Origin: Hyphomicrobium sp. ghe19
GTDB taxonomy: Bacteria > Pseudomonadota > Alphaproteobacteria > Rhizobiales > Hyphomicrobiaceae
Assembly (NCBI RefSeq): GCF_902712875.1
Contig: NZ_LR743509.1
Coordinates: 496,001 to 560,000, forward strand
DNA length: 64,000 nucleotides
Direction of reading: 5' to 3'
Of this stretch, positions 9,014-16,949 are shown in pieces. Every line of letters begins with the position of its first letter. Within the stretch, counting starts at the first letter, position 1. A model generated the notes under the pieces. That model did no database searches. It saw only the letters and a list, made by a program, of their open reading frames with translations, and was not told where the DNA came from. A program made the translations under genes and the position numbers.

Positions 9014-9557
9014 CGACGATCTGGAAGCTCTTTTGATCGGGGCTGTTCCCAATCTGCGTGCATTTGCGAATTCGCTTTGCGGCGATCCAACGCGTGCCGA
9101 CGATCTGGTGCAGGATACGCTCGTCAAGGCTTGGTCCAATCTCGACGGATTCGAGAAAGGCTCGAACCTGAAAGCGTGGCTGTTCACGATCCTCCGCAAC
9201 ACCTATTTTTCCGAACTTCGCAAACGTCGCCGCGAGGTCGAGGATGCGGACGGCGCAATGGCGGAGCGCATGTCCGTTCTGCCGGAGCAGCACGTCCATA
9301 TGGATCTCGTCGATTTCAAGAAAGCGTTCAACGTCCTCAGCGACGATCAGAAGGAAGTCTTGCTGCTCGTTGGTGCGGAAGGTTTCTCATACGAAGAAGC
9401 GGCCGAAATCACCAATGCTGCAGTCGGCACGGTGAAAAGTCGCGTCAACCGCGCCCGCGTGGCTCTGAACAAGGCCCTCGGGTTTGAGGTCGGCGAAAAT
9501 TTCAATTCCAATAGCGAGTTCGTCGGTGTTGCGCGAGCGGTGGTTAGCCGGGGTTAA
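9000..9557 (+). CDS. ecfG: General stress response ECF sigma factor EcfG
   Basis: EcfG (ECF15 group) directs RNA polymerase to general stress response promoters. The GTG start at 9000 follows an AGGAGGAG ribosome-binding site inside the end of nepR and gives 185 residues, the usual size; the longer open frame upstream encodes an Arg/Ser-rich shadow of nepR. Region 2 is visible (DDLVQDTLVKAWSNLDGF, LKAWLFTILRNTYFSELRK) and region 4 (LSDDQKEVLLLVGAEGFSYE, AVGTVKSRVNRARVAL). It is followed, after 132 bp, by phyR in the same direction. Confidence 0.92.
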   Translation: MTKSDDDLEALLIGAVPNLRAFANSLCGDPTRADDLVQDTLVKAWSNLDGFEKGSNLKAWLFTILRNTYFSELRKRRREVEDADGAMAERMSVLPEQHVHMDLVDFKKAFNVLSDDQKEVLLLVGAEGFSYEEAAEITNAAVGTVKSRVNRARVALNKALGFEVGENFNSNSEFVGVARAVVSRG

Positions 9558-9689
9558 CTCCCGGATCACTCGTGCAATTGTGACGGACAGCATCATGGGG
9601 TACACAAACGTAACACCCCTGCCGGAGATGATCGTGTGCCCCCGGCACGAAAGATCATCTTGTTGTTAAACGAGATTACGAGGTGCAAA

Positions 9690-10496
9690 ATGTCGATAGC
9701 CGAATCCATAGCTCCCCATTTGCCGTATTTGCGCCGGTATGCGCGATCGCTCACGGGCAGCCAGCAATCCGGCGACAACTACGTCGCGGCGGTGCTCGAA
9801 ACATTGATTGCGGATTCCGATGCGTTCGACAGATCGATCGCGCCGCGCGTCGCGCTTTATCGCACTTTCACTAAAGTTTGGAATTCGCTCGCCGTAAACC
9901 GTGTGTCGGATGACATGCGCCAGCTCGACAAGCCTCTGGCAGAGCGGCGGCTCGATTCGATTACGCCCCTTCCGAGACAGGCCTTCCTTCTTGTCTCTGT
10001 GGAAGGATTTTCAACGGCGGAAGCTGCTCAGGTTCTCGACGTTACTCCCGCGCACGTGACGGAGCTCTTACAGCTGGCCGGTGCGGAAATCGCGGAGCAA
10101 CTCTCCGCAGACGTGCTGATCATCGAGGACGAGCCGCTGATTGCGATGGATCTCGAAGCGCTGGTCGTCGATATCGGCCATCGTGTGCAGGGTGTCGCGA
10201 GGACCCATCAGGAAGCCGTCGCGGAAGTCGCAAAGAAGGCGCCGTCTCTGGTTCTCGCAGACATTCATCTGGCGGATGGAAGTTCGGGGCTCGAGGCCGT
10301 GAATGAAATTCTCGAGACGATCAGCGTTCCCGTTATTTTTATTACCGCATTCCCCGAGCGGTTGCTCACGGGCACCAAGCCGGAACCGGTGTTCCTCATA
10401 ACCAAGCCGTTCGAGCCTGCTGTCGTGAAGGCGATGATCAGCCAATCGCTGTTCTTCGGGCTTCGATCGAAGAAATCCGGTCAACGTGCCGCGTGA
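9690..10496 (+). CDS. phyR: Two-component anti-anti-sigma regulator PhyR
   Basis: PhyR triggers the general stress response by sequestering NepR when its receiver is phosphorylated. Residues about 1-135 form the sigma-factor-like domain (IAPHLPYLRRYARSLTGSQ, and LPRQAFLLVSVEGFSTAEAA as a region-4 mimic). Residues about 140-260 form the receiver (VLIIEDEPLIAMDLEAL, phosphoacceptor Asp in LADIHLADG, Lys in ITKPF). The ATG at 9690 gives 268 residues, the family length; the frame is open further upstream to a GTG. In many relatives phyR is divergent from nepR-ecfG; here it is co-directional. Confidence 0.92.
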   Translation: MSIAESIAPHLPYLRRYARSLTGSQQSGDNYVAAVLETLIADSDAFDRSIAPRVALYRTFTKVWNSLAVNRVSDDMRQLDKPLAERRLDSITPLPRQAFLLVSVEGFSTAEAAQVLDVTPAHVTELLQLAGAEIAEQLSADVLIIEDEPLIAMDLEALVVDIGHRVQGVARTHQEAVAEVAKKAPSLVLADIHLADGSSGLEAVNEILETISVPVIFITAFPERLLTGTKPEPVFLITKPFEPAVVKAMISQSLFFGLRSKKSGQRAA

Positions 10497-10522
10497 CGGA
10501 TTTTGAATTCTGAAAGAAAAAG

Positions 10523-10555
10523 GGCGCGGTTCCGAATTGGAGCCGCGCCTTTTTT
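10523..10555. terminator. Rho-independent terminator after phyR, probably bidirectional
   Basis: An 11-bp stem (GGCGCGGTTCC with GGAGCCGCGCC, one G-T wobble) around a 5-nt loop is followed by six T on the plus strand. An A-rich run just before the stem would act as a T tract on the other strand, and the minus-strand PRC-barrel gene ends at 10563. Confidence 0.85.
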
Positions 10556-10562
10556 ATCCGAT

Positions 10563-11000
10563 TTATTGCGATTGTGATGGGGTTTGCGTAGCGCCAGCCG
10601 GCTTTTTCGCCGAGGAATTTTCGGTCCAGACGTAGTTAGGCGCGCTGGACAGGTTATCCTTGCTGGCTTCGATGACGGCGACGCGAGTGCCGTCCTTGTC
10701 GGAGAACTTCAGTTCATTGTAGGGAATGCCGACGTTCTTTTCTCCGACGCCTAGAAAGCCGCCGACGCCGATCACCGCGGTGCTGATCTTTCCTGCCTCG
10801 TCGAGAACGAGATAGTTGATATCTCCCAGCTTATCGCCAGCCGTGTTCTCGACGCGCAATCCGATAAGGCTCGAGGTGCTCTGCTCGCCAGTGGATTGCG
10901 TTTTGACGAACGAAAGGGCCTGTGCCGACGAATTGATCGCTACGGGCGCGACAGCAAGTCCTGCGATCAGGAAAGCACGGCTCAAGGTCAATTTGTTCAT
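10563..11000 (-). CDS. Secreted PRC-barrel domain protein
   Basis: The 145-residue product has an N-terminal signal peptide (about residues 1-30, ending near SSAQA) and a PRC-barrel-like region (about 40-125; STSSLIGLRVENTAGDKLGDINYLVLDEAGKI, split here for length as LIGLRVENTAGDKLG and INYLVLDEAGKI). PRC-barrel proteins of this kind are common periplasmic stress proteins in Hyphomicrobiales; their function is not defined. A good AGGAGA ribosome-binding site precedes the ATG. It lies inside the general stress response island, converges on phyR and is a plausible regulon member, although only a weak promoter match (GGAAC-N16-CGAT at about 11036-11060) is seen. Confidence 0.8.
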   Translation of the reverse strand: MNKLTLSRAFLIAGLAVAPVAINSSAQALSFVKTQSTGEQSTSSLIGLRVENTAGDKLGDINYLVLDEAGKISTAVIGVGGFLGVGEKNVGIPYNELKFSDKDGTRVAVIEASKDNLSSAPNYVWTENSSAKKPAGATQTPSQSQ

Positions 11001-11171
11001 TGTGGCTCATCTCCTAGTGACGTTACGCTCGGTCAATCGCATTCATGAATTGTTTGTTCCGTTCTTTCAGATCATTTGCCTATCGTTCAAATTAGGGCTC
11101 GCATCGCGCGGCAAATTGCGGTCAAGGCGCGGTGCGTAGTCGCGACGCTTGGGCGTATGACGATGGGGTGC

Positions 11172-11218
11172 AAAAAAAAATGAGTTCGCGCCGCCCGGGG
11201 GAAAGCGGTCGCGAACTC
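11172..11218 (-). terminator. Rho-independent terminator of the small RNA
   Basis: GAGTTCGCG (11182-11190) pairs with CGCGAACTC (11210-11218), extended by CCGC/GCGG with a one-base bulge. On the minus strand it is followed by A and nine T (11180-11172). No protein gene ends here, which is what points to a noncoding transcript. Confidence 0.88.
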
Positions 11219-11284
11219 TCTTAGGTGACGCCGTGCCCTGGGCCACGGGGGAGTGGGGAGGGAGTATGTGGGCACGGCCACATT
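11172..11284 (-). ncRNA. gsrN: Candidate GsrN-type general stress response small RNA
   Basis: On the minus strand a predicted transcript of about 113 nt begins 6-7 nt after an EcfG promoter. It has a 5' hairpin with a 9-bp perfect stem (GCCGUGCCC with GGGCACGGC, 11270-11278 and 11230-11238) that exposes a loop very rich in C (CUCCCUCCCCACUCCCCC). An 11-nt linker leads to a 3' hairpin (GAGUUCGCG with CGCGAACUC) followed by nine U. This two-hairpin layout, the C-rich 5' loop, the EcfG control and the place beside the phyR locus match what is described for GsrN of Caulobacter and its alphaproteobacterial relatives. No plausible protein is encoded. The gene name is an assignment by architecture, not by sequence alignment. 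Confidence 0.8.
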
Positions 11285-11289
11285 GAAAG

Positions 11290-11314
11290 AACGTAGCGAG
11301 TGAGCATCGGTTCC
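11290..11314 (-). promoter_or_regulatory. EcfG promoter of the small RNA
   Basis: Read on the minus strand: GGAAC (11314-11310), a 16-bp spacer, and CGTT (11293-11290). This is an exact match to the alphaproteobacterial EcfG consensus GGAAC-N16/17-CGTT. The predicted start at about 11283-11284 lies just before the first hairpin of the small RNA. Confidence 0.85.
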
Positions 11315-11576
11315 CGAGATACGTGGGCGGATTTTTGGGGAGTGGATGCTGGCTGAAGAACTAGCTTGGTTTCGATTTAAATATGGTGATGCGACTTACT
11401 GACCAAAATGCAATTAAATTGAGCAGAACGGCTCTGCGAAATGTGGAACGAGTTCGAAAGATCTGATCAGCCCAATCGTAGTATCGTTGTAAAAAAAATC
11501 GGCCTAACAAGCGATTGGCACGGCGGCGAAGTCGTGGCATTGCATAGGCTTCCCTCAATCAATGCTTCCATAGGTT
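11315..11576. other. Intergenic region before the CHASE3 kinase, no gene recognised
   Basis: This stretch separates the small RNA promoter from the kinase start at 11577. It is more AT-rich than its surroundings (around 11370-11420). It must hold the kinase promoter, but I see no convincing -35/-10 pair; a GGAAC at 11445 has no CGTT at the right distance. Short open frames here have no recognisable start signals or domains. The part from 11001 to 11171, on the other side of the small RNA, likewise shows no gene. Confidence 0.5.
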
Positions 11577-13076
11577 ATGGCCCGCCATCACATATCGCGG
11601 AGATTAGCAGCGTTTCTAACGTCGAGCGCGACGCGAACACTGTTGGTCTGGGTTTCGATAGCCATCCTATCCGGTCTTGCAGCAATCGTTGCCTGGCAAT
11701 GGACAGTTGCTGCCGGCGATCGCGTGGCGCAGACGCTGCTCTATCAGCAAGGCCTCACGAAGTGGCTCAGCGCGGCGCAGGATCTTGAGATCGCGCAGCG
11801 GGGGTACCTGCTTACCAGGGATCCGAAATATCTCGCGCCGTATGAGACGGCGAAGAAGGCGGTTGACGACATCCACTCCGATTTCGTCCGGCTCGCGCGA
11901 GGCGATAGAGAACTGCTTACGCGGATCGACGCTGTCGACAAGGCGCAGCAGGCGCACCTATCGGCGATCGACAAGAGCATTTTGGACGTTGCAAAAGGCA
12001 GTCCAAATGCAGCGGCGGACCTAGCCTCAAATAATCTCGACATCAAACTCTCGGACCGGTTGCGCGACCAGATCGACGCTACGGAACAGGAACAACACCG
12101 CCTCTTTGAAATGCGCGTGGCGCAATTCCACGATCAGAGCTTTTGGCTTTTGGCTGCAATGCTCGCGATATTGCTCGCTTGCGCCGCCTTGGCGATGGTC
12201 GCGTTAATACGCGAGCGACAGCGCGTGGCGGCGCTCGAAATCACCGCTCTGACGCTGACCTCCGCGAATAGATCGCTGGAAGCGCGAGTGAAAGCGCGTA
12301 CTGAAGAGCTTGCAATCGAACGGGATCGCGCCGAAGGCGAACGAGAGCGCGCTGAAGCGCTGCTACGGGATGTGACGCATCGCATCGGCAATACGTTGTC
12401 GCTCGTCGTCGGATTCATCAACCTGCACATCAGGCACACGTCCGATCCAAAGTCTCTGAAAACTCTCACCGGCGCGCGCGATCGCATCCATGCGATCGCG
12501 AGTGCGCAGCGGCGTATGAATGTCGTCAACGATCTCGAATTGGTGCGGATCGACACGCTCATTCAAGCCGTGTTGGACGATGTGGTCGAAACGGCCGGTG
12601 AAGGGCGAATTGAACTGACGGTTGATGTTCCGCCGCTTCTTGCGCCGGCTCAGGTTGCGACGTCGTTGTGCGTTCTAACGCAAGAATTCGTCGTGAATTC
12701 CTTCAAGCATGCATTTGGCGAAGATGGTTCCGGCCATATCGGCGTTCGCCTTCACCGATGCGGTGAAACCGGAGCTGAACTCATAGTCGAAGATGACGGC
12801 AACGGGGTTGATGCCAACCTCTATCCGGCTGCGGGCGATGAGATGGACAAGCTGCTGCACGGAACCGCCAGTCATGCGGGAGATGGATTGGGAACTAAAA
12901 TTGCGGCTTTGCTCACTCGTCAATTCTCTGGAGCGATCGCCTACGAACAGGTTCACCCGGGATATGCCCGGCCGGGAACGCGCGTCACGATCAAATTGAC
13001 GGACCTGGCGTTGTCGGTTCCGGAGGATGAGCCTGCAGCTCACCCGATGAAAGCGGCGAAGACCACAACGGCGTAG
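11577..13076 (+). CDS. Membrane sensor histidine kinase, CHASE3 and HisKA_2 domains
   Basis: The 499-residue protein has a membrane segment at about 21-42, an extracytoplasmic CHASE3-like helical domain (45-185), a second membrane segment (188-211), a coiled coil (212-262) rich in Arg and Glu, then a HisKA_2-type H-box with His268 in RDVTHRIGNTLSLVVGF. An ATPase domain follows (N-box VVNSFKHAFG, G-boxes EDDGNGVD and GDGLGTKIA). HisKA_2/HWE kinases commonly feed PhyR, so a role in the general stress response is likely from context. The start has a weak ribosome-binding site, so the exact N-terminus is uncertain. Confidence 0.85.
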   Translation: MARHHISRRLAAFLTSSATRTLLVWVSIAILSGLAAIVAWQWTVAAGDRVAQTLLYQQGLTKWLSAAQDLEIAQRGYLLTRDPKYLAPYETAKKAVDDIHSDFVRLARGDRELLTRIDAVDKAQQAHLSAIDKSILDVAKGSPNAAADLASNNLDIKLSDRLRDQIDATEQEQHRLFEMRVAQFHDQSFWLLAAMLAILLACAALAMVALIRERQRVAALEITALTLTSANRSLEARVKARTEELAIERDRAEGERERAEALLRDVTHRIGNTLSLVVGFINLHIRHTSDPKSLKTLTGARDRIHAIASAQRRMNVVNDLELVRIDTLIQAVLDDVVETAGEGRIELTVDVPPLLAPAQVATSLCVLTQEFVVNSFKHAFGEDGSGHIGVRLHRCGETGAELIVEDDGNGVDANLYPAAGDEMDKLLHGTASHAGDGLGTKIAALLTRQFSGAIAYEQVHPGYARPGTRVTIKLTDLALSVPEDEPAAHPMKAAKTTTA

Positions 13077-13095
13077 AAAGCGTTGAATAGCTTTC

Positions 13096-13527
13096 TTAGC
13101 TCATTTTCCAGCGCTCGGCGTATGCTGGCGAAAGCTCCAGAGCGCGCGGTTTTCTGCGCAGAGAGCGCCCCGTTTCCATGCAATCAACGACGAATGCGAT
13201 CGCCGATTTCACGGAATGTTCGGAGTATGGCTTTATCAGGATACCGCAGGCCGACGAAAAGTCTGCCGGCACGTGGTGCGGGTTCGACGTTGTGAAAATC
13301 ACTGTGGCGCGCGCGTCTTCGCTTAGGTGTCGCGCGACGGCAGGGCCAGTCATCCCATCACTCAGTTGAACGTCGACGAATGCCAGATCGCACTTTGTCG
13401 TCTCTGCAAGCTTGAACGCGCGACGAGACGAACCCGCAATCCCGACGACCTGGTGACCCAAATCGGTGACGATCGCTTCGAGTTCGCCGGCGACTATCGC
13501 TTCATCTTCGGTGATGAGAATTTTCAT
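13096..13527 (-). CDS. Stand-alone receiver-domain response regulator
   Basis: A single receiver domain of 143 residues: KILITEDEAIVAGELEAI at the start, probable phosphoacceptor Asp in LAFVDVQLSDG, Thr in VIFTTSN and Lys in ILIKPYS. No output domain follows, only a short basic tail. I start at the ATG at 13527 (MKILITEDE); an open frame continues upstream. It converges on the CHASE3 kinase (stops 20 bp apart, sharing a short hairpin at 13075-13096). It resembles the receiver of PhyR but lacks the FATGxG motif of the FAT GUY regulators of this pathway. It may act as a phosphate sink or relay between the two neighbouring kinases. Confidence 0.85.
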   Translation of the reverse strand: MKILITEDEAIVAGELEAIVTDLGHQVVGIAGSSRRAFKLAETTKCDLAFVDVQLSDGMTGPAVARHLSEDARATVIFTTSNPHHVPADFSSACGILIKPYSEHSVKSAIAFVVDCMETGRSLRRKPRALELSPAYAERWKMS

Positions 13528-13616
13528 GGCGCCCCCGCTATTGGCCCTATGCCCGAGAACTTGCGAGCGCGGCGGCGGTTCCATCGACGGGCGACGTTGT
13601 TGTTAAGGGATGTTGT

Positions 13617-15626
13617 TTACACTTGGCCCGAGCTTTTAGGAGCGTGCCCGATGTTGACGAGAGGGCCGGTCAGCGTCCACGTGAACTCGTCGGCATTCCC
13701 AACAGCGCGAGCAGAAAGCTTCAGGCCTTGGGTCGAGAAGCGCTCGACGACCGACATACCGTATCCCTTCGGGCCATCGGCGACGAATGGCGGCCCGCTG
13801 GTTTCGCGCCATGAAATTAAAATTGTTGCGGGATCAGGAAATGACCACGTGAGCCGCACCTTGCCGGTTGCAGTAGACAATGCCCCGTGCTCGACGGCAT
13901 TGAGCGCAAGCTCGGTCAGGACCATTCCCAATGTCTGGGCGGCCTCCGGCGTGAGCATTACCGGGGGGCCCTTGATCGCGACGCGATCGGCGTCGGTACG
14001 TGCGACTGCGCCGATCTCGGCCGACGCCAAAGTCGCAAGATCAACGTTTTGCCAATCTGAAGCAACGATCAGATCCTGAGAGGCGGCGAGGCCTGCGACG
14101 CGCAGTGTGAAATCCTTGAGATGAGATTTGACGTCCACTGCATCGCGCGCCGTCAATCGTGCCATCGCGAGGATCAAAGCCAGCAGGTTTTTCGAGCGAT
14201 GCGAAACTTCGCGGAGCAGGGCGTCAGTGCGCGTGAGGCTCAGCTTCTGATCTGTCACATCGTAGGCAACGCCCGAGAGAGTCTTTACTTCCGTTTCCGC
14301 CGTTTCGGTCGGCGCACCGCGGATCGCGATCCAACGGGCATCCCCGTTGCGGCGGCGAATGCGAACCTCTAGAGCAAGGGGTTTCGACCCAGCGATCGCG
14401 GCACCAATCGCCTTCAGCAATCGGCGGCGGTCACAGCCCTCGACCCGGCGGATAAGTGTGCGCGCCGGGTACTCGGACGCAGGCTCGAGATCATTAAAAA
14501 TGTCGGCAATGTCTGCATCCCAACAGATAGTTCCCGTCTTGAGGTTCCATTCCCAAACGCCGACATTGCCCGCGCGCAAAGCTTGGCGCAGCCGCTTTTC
14601 CCTAGCTCCATCCGGCGCACGTTGGTGGGGTGCCTTATCCTGGCTATCGAACTGCAACGGCATGCCTGCTGATTGGTCTGCTGTTTCACCCCATCGCCGC
14701 CTCGCGGGGGTCAAGTTGCTAGCGTTCGGGTCTTCCAAAATGTTCCGCGTCAACCACGTCGCGCCGGCGAACGACGCAACCGCCAACAATGAGGAAAGCG
14801 TGACAAACGTTATCCAGTTGCGTTTATCGTGCAGGTCCACCGCATTTTTGGGAATTTGAGCAGCAACTTTCCAGCCGAACTGTGAAGTTTCGGCAACGGC
14901 CTGTACGATGGATGTACGGTTCGGTTCATTGGGACTTGCCGCCGCGTCCGGCTTGGCGCGCGTTCTGGCCAGTATTTGACCGTCGGCTCCGAGAATGGAA
15001 ATCGACCACGGGCCGCCAGAAGCAAATTTCTTGAGCGCAGAGGTCAAAAAGGTCGACGGGATACGTGCCTGGATGAGGACCGGTTTCGCATTGCTCGATG
15101 CGGCGGCCAGCCAGACATCGATGCCTTTGTCCGGCGCGTTTTCATACGCCGTGATTTGAGGCGTTCGGTTCGACAAAGCGGCTGCCGCGGCAGATCGTGA
15201 AGCGCCATCGAGCATGATCCGGTCCGAATCGAGCCCGCCGACGGGTGACAAGAGGTCGAGTTTTTCGCTTCTCGTGAAAAGCACAATGCCTTTTCGGTCG
15301 AGTTCCGCGCGTATGCCGCTTTCAGTGTTTTGAGTGACGTCTTCCGCCGGGAGCGCCTTGAGCGCGCGGACAATGGTATCCATTTGATCGTCGACGAAAC
15401 TTGCGGCGAGCAAAGCGCGCGTGCGGGCGTCGGCCTGCAGACCTGCAAGTTCTTGGAAATGCACCGCGCTCAGCAGATACGCGGCGCCGCCCAAGGTCGG
15501 AATGAGAAGCCCGAGGCAGACAAGGTAAACCGCTGCCTTCAACGACAGCCGGGGAAAAATAATTAATTGGCGTAGGAATTTGGCTGGCCGACCCCGGCCC
15601 TCCCTCCCCGGGGGATTAGTATTCAC
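13617..15626 (-). CDS. Membrane sensor kinase of the HWE family with PAS domain
   Basis: The 669-residue protein starts with a cytoplasmic basic tail, a membrane segment (about 32-55), a large extracytoplasmic sensing region to about 260, a second membrane segment (WITFVTLSSLLAVASFAGA), a PAS domain with PAC-like end (about 345-460), and an HWE kinase domain. His476 lies in LLREVSHRSKNLLALI, the N-box is LTELALNAVEHGAL, and ISWRETSGP supplies the W-x-E that defines the HWE class. Start codon is GTG. A candidate EcfG promoter lies about 55-80 bp upstream, suggesting feedback inside the general stress response. Sensing ligand unknown. Confidence 0.88.
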   Translation of the reverse strand: MNTNPPGREGRGRPAKFLRQLIIFPRLSLKAAVYLVCLGLLIPTLGGAAYLLSAVHFQELAGLQADARTRALLAASFVDDQMDTIVRALKALPAEDVTQNTESGIRAELDRKGIVLFTRSEKLDLLSPVGGLDSDRIMLDGASRSAAAAALSNRTPQITAYENAPDKGIDVWLAAASSNAKPVLIQARIPSTFLTSALKKFASGGPWSISILGADGQILARTRAKPDAAASPNEPNRTSIVQAVAETSQFGWKVAAQIPKNAVDLHDKRNWITFVTLSSLLAVASFAGATWLTRNILEDPNASNLTPARRRWGETADQSAGMPLQFDSQDKAPHQRAPDGAREKRLRQALRAGNVGVWEWNLKTGTICWDADIADIFNDLEPASEYPARTLIRRVEGCDRRRLLKAIGAAIAGSKPLALEVRIRRRNGDARWIAIRGAPTETAETEVKTLSGVAYDVTDQKLSLTRTDALLREVSHRSKNLLALILAMARLTARDAVDVKSHLKDFTLRVAGLAASQDLIVASDWQNVDLATLASAEIGAVARTDADRVAIKGPPVMLTPEAAQTLGMVLTELALNAVEHGALSTATGKVRLTWSFPDPATILISWRETSGPPFVADGPKGYGMSVVERFSTQGLKLSARAVGNADEFTWTLTGPLVNIGHAPKSSGQV

Positions 15627-15679
15627 GATTGGCTTCTTATCGGTTTTGGACGGGCTAAAAAGAATCTCGCCTCAAGACA

Positions 15680-15704
15680 AATGCGCTAGGCCTCCAATGG
15701 TTCC
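15680..15704 (-). promoter_or_regulatory. Putative EcfG-type promoter of the HWE kinase gene
   Basis: Minus strand: GGAAC (15704-15700), 16-bp spacer, CATT (15683-15680). The -10 has the same one-base departure from CGTT as the candidate nepR promoter, and both end GCGCATT. The predicted leader is about 47 nt. Confidence 0.5.
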
Positions 15705-15843
15705 AATTTTTAAGCGGACGAGACATTTTGTCGGGCGCGCTGCGTCCGTTGTGGGGATAACCTGGGGAAGCGGGTATTCGTTTGCCACGATTGTGACACA
15801 GGAACAGTCGAATTCTGAATACCTATAAAGACGGCCGGAGATC

Positions 15844-16215
15844 ATGACCGCATCGCGACTCCGCATCAGGCTTGTTTTGCTCACGCTGTTCGCCTTCAGC
15901 GTGCAACTGGCCGTGGCGTCGTTCCATCACCATACAAGCCGCGAAATCGGCGCTCGATCCATCACTGCGTTTGCGGGTCATTGCGTCTCAACGGCCGCGA
16001 AGCCTTGCCCGCCCGCCAGTGACAATCACGATGGCTGCCCATTATGTTGGGCGGCGGCTATTGCCGCGACGTCGCTCGTGCCTTCGCTTTTTGATTTTCC
16101 CGCACCCTCTGAAATTGCCTTTGCCGAGCTTCATGCTCCTCTAAGTATTCAGAGCTGCATAATCCGCTGCTACGAGCAGCGCGCGCGTGGTCCTCCCGCG
16201 ACGAGTGCCGTCTGA
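15844..16215 (+). CDS. Small secreted or membrane His/Cys protein, DUF2946-like
   Basis: The 123-residue product has a hydrophobic N-terminal segment (VLLTLFAFSVQLAVASF), then HHHTS, and Cys pairs in GHCVSTAAKPCPP and DGCPLCWAAAIAA. A second hydrophobic stretch overlaps the CPLCW motif. This layout resembles DUF2946-type proteins, which sit in metal-transport neighbourhoods; the function is unknown. It heads a cluster with a DUF2796 protein, an ABC transporter and a DUF3299 protein, so a metal-related periplasmic role is inferred. Start ATG at 15844 follows GGCCGGAGATC. Confidence 0.7.
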   Translation: MTASRLRIRLVLLTLFAFSVQLAVASFHHHTSREIGARSITAFAGHCVSTAAKPCPPASDNHDGCPLCWAAAIAATSLVPSLFDFPAPSEIAFAELHAPLSIQSCIIRCYEQRARGPPATSAV

Positions 16216-16371
16216 CATTCGAAGATCGCTCCGGCGTCTTCGTTTCGTATCCCATAACACCTTTTCGTATCCGGCTGTGTTTCGCACGATTTTCAATCGC
16301 GCGCCCACGCCCCTGGGCTGACACCGCGCAATGGCGCGTGCCGGCGCATCATCATCCAATTGGAGAGAACG

Positions 16372-16947
16372 ATGTCGAAAGTTTTGTCGGGTCTGGCCTC
16401 GATGGCCATGCTGATTACCGTTCCCGCTTTCGCAGATCAGGCTGAGCACAGGCAACTCGGCCCGCACGTGCACGGGCAAGGGACGCTCGATATCGCCATC
16501 GAGGGAAACAAAATTGAAATGGAGCTTGTTTCTCCGGGCATGGATATCGTCGGGTTCGAGCACGTCGCATCGACGGACGATCAGAAAGCGGCCGTCGAGA
16601 AGGCGAAGGCAAAGCTCGCCGACGTCCTTGCCGTTTTCAAACTTCCCGCGGCGGCCAATTGCAAGGCAGAGACGGCCAACGTCGAGAACCGGAAGGAAAC
16701 GCATAAGCCCGGCGAGAAGGACGACGACGATGACGATAAGCCTGGCGCGCCGCAGCACTCGGAATTTCATGCGACATACACGATCACCTGCGAAGCGCCC
16801 GAACGTGTGACCGGTCTCGAGACTGTCTATTTCTCGAACTTTGCCGGCGCGCAGCTTCTGAACGTCAATGTCACGACCCCGAAGGGACAAACGCAGGCGC
16901 AGATGACGCGCGATAAGCCAACCCTCGATCTCACGGGCGCGATGTGA
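16372..16947 (+). CDS. Periplasmic DUF2796 protein, ZrgA-like zinc-binding candidate
   Basis: A signal peptide (about residues 1-22, ending PAFA) is followed by QLGPHVHGQGTLDIAIEGN, which is the His-rich DUF2796 opening, and FEHVASTDDQK. An acidic run EKDDDDDDKPG lies in the middle and SEFHATYTITCEAP follows. DUF2796 includes ZrgA of Vibrio cholerae, part of a zinc uptake system (ZrgABCDE). The ATG at 16372 has GGAGAG just upstream. The next gene, an ABC ATPase, starts within a few bases, so these form an operon. Zinc as the substrate is inferred from the family, not seen. Confidence 0.8.
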   Translation: MSKVLSGLASMAMLITVPAFADQAEHRQLGPHVHGQGTLDIAIEGNKIEMELVSPGMDIVGFEHVASTDDQKAAVEKAKAKLADVLAVFKLPAAANCKAETANVENRKETHKPGEKDDDDDDKPGAPQHSEFHATYTITCEAPERVTGLETVYFSNFAGAQLLNVNVTTPKGQTQAQMTRDKPTLDLTGAM

Positions 16948-16949
16948 TT

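Noticed and set aside
11445..11470. GGAAC before the CHASE3 kinase gene as an EcfG promoter
   Set aside because: The next CGTT is 35 bp away, too far for an EcfG promoter.
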